64,000 nucleotides of DNA from Parafrankia elaeagni (GTDB taxonomy: Bacteria; Actinomycetota; Actinomycetes; Frankiales; Frankiaceae). Below, one piece after another: positions 62,033-64,000 of this stretch. The stretch is from positions 124,800-188,799 of the forward strand of contig NZ_KB893761.1 in assembly GCF_000374165.1 (NCBI RefSeq). The letters are read 5' to 3'. The stretch's first letter is position 1; every line of letters starts with the position of its first letter. The notes beneath the pieces were generated by a model. It searched no databases. It worked only from the letters and a program-made list of their open reading frames with translations, and was not told where the DNA came from. The position numbers and the translations under genes were made by a program.

Positions 62033-64000
62033 ATGTCGTACCGCGATGGTCTGTGTGCCCGGATGGGGGTGGACACTGTCCGCGTGACGGGCGGGGGCGT
62101 CGTGGCTGACGACGGGTGGGATTTCTTCGTGTCGTACACAGCTGCGGACAAGCCGTGGGCGGTGTGGGTGGCGTGGGTGTTGGAGGAGGTGGGGTTCCGG
62201 GTTCTGGTGCAGGCGTGGGATCTGGTGCCGGGGACGAACTGGGTCGCGGGGATGGATGAGGGGGTGCGGCGGGCGCGGCGGACGGTGGCGGTGCTGTCGG
62301 AGGCGTACACCCGGTCGGTGTACGGGGCGGCGGAGTGGCAGGCGGCGTGGGCCGCTGATCCGCAGGGTGCGGATCGCAAGCTGCTGGTGTTCCGGGTCGC
62401 GGACTGTGCTCGTCCGGGGTTGCTGGGGCAGGTGGTGGGGGCGGATCTGTTCGGCTGTGCGGAGCAGGTGGCGCGGGCGGAGCTGGTGGGCGCGGCGCGG
62501 CTGGCGGTGTCGGGGGGTCGGGGGAAGCCGGAGGTGGCTCCGCCGTTCCCGCCGGATCTGCGGGCGGTGCCGGGGCGGGTGGTGTTCCCGGGTGGGTTGC
62601 CGGGGGTGTGGAACGTGCCGGTGCGGCTGGGACGGTTCGTGGGTCGGTCGGGGCAGTTGGAGGAGCTGGCGGAGGCGCTGCGGGGCTCCTCGGGGGTGGT
62701 GTCGGTGGTGGCGCTGGCCGGGATGGGCGGGGTGGGGAAGACGTCGTTGGCGGTGGAGTACGTGCACCGGCATGCGTCCGATTTCGATGCGGTGTGGTGG
62801 GTGGAGGCGGAGCAGGCCGACACGGTGGCGGAGCAGATCGGGGCGTTGGGTGAGGCGTTGGGGTTGGCGGTGGGGGTGGAACCGGCGGGGGTGTTCGGCG
62901 AGCTGCGTCGGCGGGGGTGGCGGTGGCTGCTGGTGTTCGACAACGCCGAGCAGATCAGCGTGGTCCGGCCGTTTCGCCCGTCGGATGGGCGGGGTCGGGT
63001 GGTGGTGACGTCGCGGCGTGCAGGCTGGCGGGCGGTGGGTGCGACGGTGGAGGTCCCGACGTTGGCGCGGTCGGAGTCGGTGGCGCTGCTGTCCGGTCGT
63101 GTCTCGGACCTGGACGCGCGGACCGCGGATCGGATCGCCGGGCTGTTGGGGGATCTGGCGTTGGCGGTGGAGCAGGCGGCGGCGTTCTGTGAGCAGACCG
63201 GCACCCCGGCCGGGGAGTTCGCTGAGCTGCTGGCGGAGCGGTTGGACGAGGTTGTCGGGTTGGGAGAGGTGGCGGAACGGGCCGGGGTGACGGTGGCGAC
63301 GCTGTGGGAGTTGTCGGTCACCCGGCTCGCCGCGGAGACGCCGGCGGCGGTGGAGTTGCTGGAGTTGCTGGCGTTCTGCGGCCCGGAACCCCTTCCTTTG
63401 GATTTGTTCGCCGGCCGGTCGGAGCTGTTGGGTGACGGCCCGCTCGCGGTGGCTGTGGCGGACCGGTTGGTGTGGACTCGGACAGTGGGCTCGCTCGTCG
63501 GCTACGGGCTGGCCAGCCGGGACACGGACTCGGTGTCGGTGCACCGGCTGGTGCAGGCCGCGACCCGCCGACGTACCTCGGACGATCGACGGTCGATGGT
63601 GCTCTCGACGCTGCTGCGGCTGCTGCGCGCCGACCTGCCCGGTGGCATCGTGCGGTCCCCGCAGAACTGGCCACGATGGCGGGAACTACTCCTGCATGTC
63701 CGCGCGGTCGTCGGCCGGGTGTCCGACCCGAATGGAACACCGCGCGGCCCTGAGATGGCGGTGTCTGCGGAGGTCGATGATCTGGTGTGGTTGTGTGACC
63801 GGGCCGCGACCTACCTGCAGGAACACGGCCGGGCCGGGGAGGCGCTGCCGCTGTTCCAACGTGCCCTGGCCATCACCGAAGCCACCTACGGCCCCGACCA
63901 CCCCGACCTCGCCACCCGCCTGAACAACCTCGCCTCGGCGCTGCAGGACCTGGGCCGGGCCGGAGAGGCACTGCCGCTGTTCCAACGTGCCCTGGCCATC
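62033..64000 (+). CDS. TIR-NB-ARC-TPR STAND protein (continues past right edge)
   Basis: N-terminal TIR-like domain (WDFFVSYTAADKPWAVWVAW, VLEEVGFRVLVQAWDLVPG, VAVLSEAYTRSVYGAAEWQA) at about residues 28-150. NB-ARC NTPase follows: P-loop ALAGMGGVGKTSLAVEY, Walker B WRWLLVFDNAEQ, GRVVVTSRRAGW, then winged-helix and helical parts. From about residue 590 tetratricopeptide repeats begin (GRAGEALPLFQRALAITEAT, YGPDHPDLATRLNNLASALQ) with a 126-base period; the second unit is cut at the edge. No stop is reached. ATG 62033, GTG 62084 and GTG 62102 are possible starts. STAND proteins of this plan can be antiphage sensors; in this case the effector would be the TIR domain. Confidence 0.88.
   Translation, partial: MSYRDGLCARMGVDTVRVTGGGVVADDGWDFFVSYTAADKPWAVWVAWVLEEVGFRVLVQAWDLVPGTNWVAGMDEGVRRARRTVAVLSEAYTRSVYGAAEWQAAWAADPQGADRKLLVFRVADCARPGLLGQVVGADLFGCAEQVARAELVGAARLAVSGGRGKPEVAPPFPPDLRAVPGRVVFPGGLPGVWNVPVRLGRFVGRSGQLEELAEALRGSSGVVSVVALAGMGGVGKTSLAVEYVHRHASDFDAVWWVEAEQADTVAEQIGALGEALGLAVGVEPAGVFGELRRRGWRWLLVFDNAEQISVVRPFRPSDGRGRVVVTSRRAGWRAVGATVEVPTLARSESVALLSGRVSDLDARTADRIAGLLGDLALAVEQAAAFCEQTGTPAGEFAELLAERLDEVVGLGEVAERAGVTVATLWELSVTRLAAETPAAVELLELLAFCGPEPLPLDLFAGRSELLGDGPLAVAVADRLVWTRTVGSLVGYGLASRDTDSVSVHRLVQAATRRRTSDDRRSMVLSTLLRLLRADLPGGIVRSPQNWPRWRELLLHVRAVVGRVSDPNGTPRGPEMAVSAEVDDLVWLCDRAATYLQEHGRAGEALPLFQRALAITEATYGPDHPDLATRLNNLASALQDLGRAGEALPLFQRALAI

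Noticed and set aside
61568-63544. 658-codon minus-strand open frame
   Set aside because: It is antisense to the TIR-NB-ARC gene, extremely His/Arg/Pro/Gln-rich and has no domain; the plus-strand frame has clear motifs.

Overview
The window is very GC-rich, uses many GTG starts and 4-bp ATGA/GTGA gene overlaps, and matches a filamentous actinomycete. A HpnB-type hopanoid-associated glycosyltransferase, a SepF-like paralogue, a clpS/DUF2017/mec/cysO/cysM block and many low-complexity Ala/Pro/Gly insertions fit Frankia or a close relative best. That placement is inference; no rRNA or other marker gene is present.

Layout. 1-2.5 kb: TetR regulator and DHA2-type MFS exporter behind a palindromic operator. 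2.7-4.1 kb: HpnB-like glycosyltransferase whose 3' end runs into ureD. 3.9-10.7 kb: urease genes (minus strand, ureA-B-C ... F-G-D), interrupted by a SepF-like gene and a PhyH dioxygenase. 10.9-14 kb: small protein, ABC ATPase and a two-domain permease with no binding protein. 14.3-16.3 kb: an adenine-deaminase homologue without its metal ligands. 16.4-18.9 kb: ATP-binding regulator-like protein and Rieske oxygenase. 19.1-26.4 kb: xanthine dehydrogenase (FAD, 2Fe-2S, Mo subunits), allantoinase, an allantoicase/OHCU-decarboxylase fusion and HIU hydrolase. 26.4-31.5 kb: CitE-like lyase, 8-oxoguanine deaminase-like enzyme, SpoU methyltransferase, ureohydrolase. Together these form a purine-to-urea-to-ammonia island: purine bases to urate (Xdh), 5-HIU to allantoin (UraH, UraD), allantoin to urea and ureidoglycolate (AllB, Alc), urea to ammonia (urease). 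No uricase and no ureidoglycolate lyase were found, so two steps are unassigned.

31.5-44.3 kb: orphan degenerate ABC ATPase, DUF5709 protein, a repeat-rich HTH protein, a branched-chain-amino-acid-type ABC importer (binding protein convergent with livF-livG-livHM fusion), small hypothetical proteins, a nucleotide-sugar epimerase and an XRE/Nudix-like regulator. 44.7-53.6 kb: a conserved actinobacterial housekeeping block: pncB with a NrtR-like regulator, clpS, DUF2017, mec-cysO-cysM (sulfur-carrier route to cysteine), then rdgB-rph-MBL-murI on the opposite strand. 54-61 kb: small membrane protein, a paralogue of the XRE/Nudix protein that lacks the HTH, and a Tat-exported DUF1800/DUF1501 pair. 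61.6-64 kb: a tRNA 3'-end fragment that looks like an integration scar, followed by a TIR-NB-ARC-TPR STAND protein that runs off the right edge.

The most unusual items are the catalytically stripped adenine deaminase inside the purine island, the internal duplication that moves the CysO di-glycine away from the C terminus, the exporter gene with a good Shine-Dalgarno sequence in front of ACG, and the TIR-STAND gene beside the tRNA scar.
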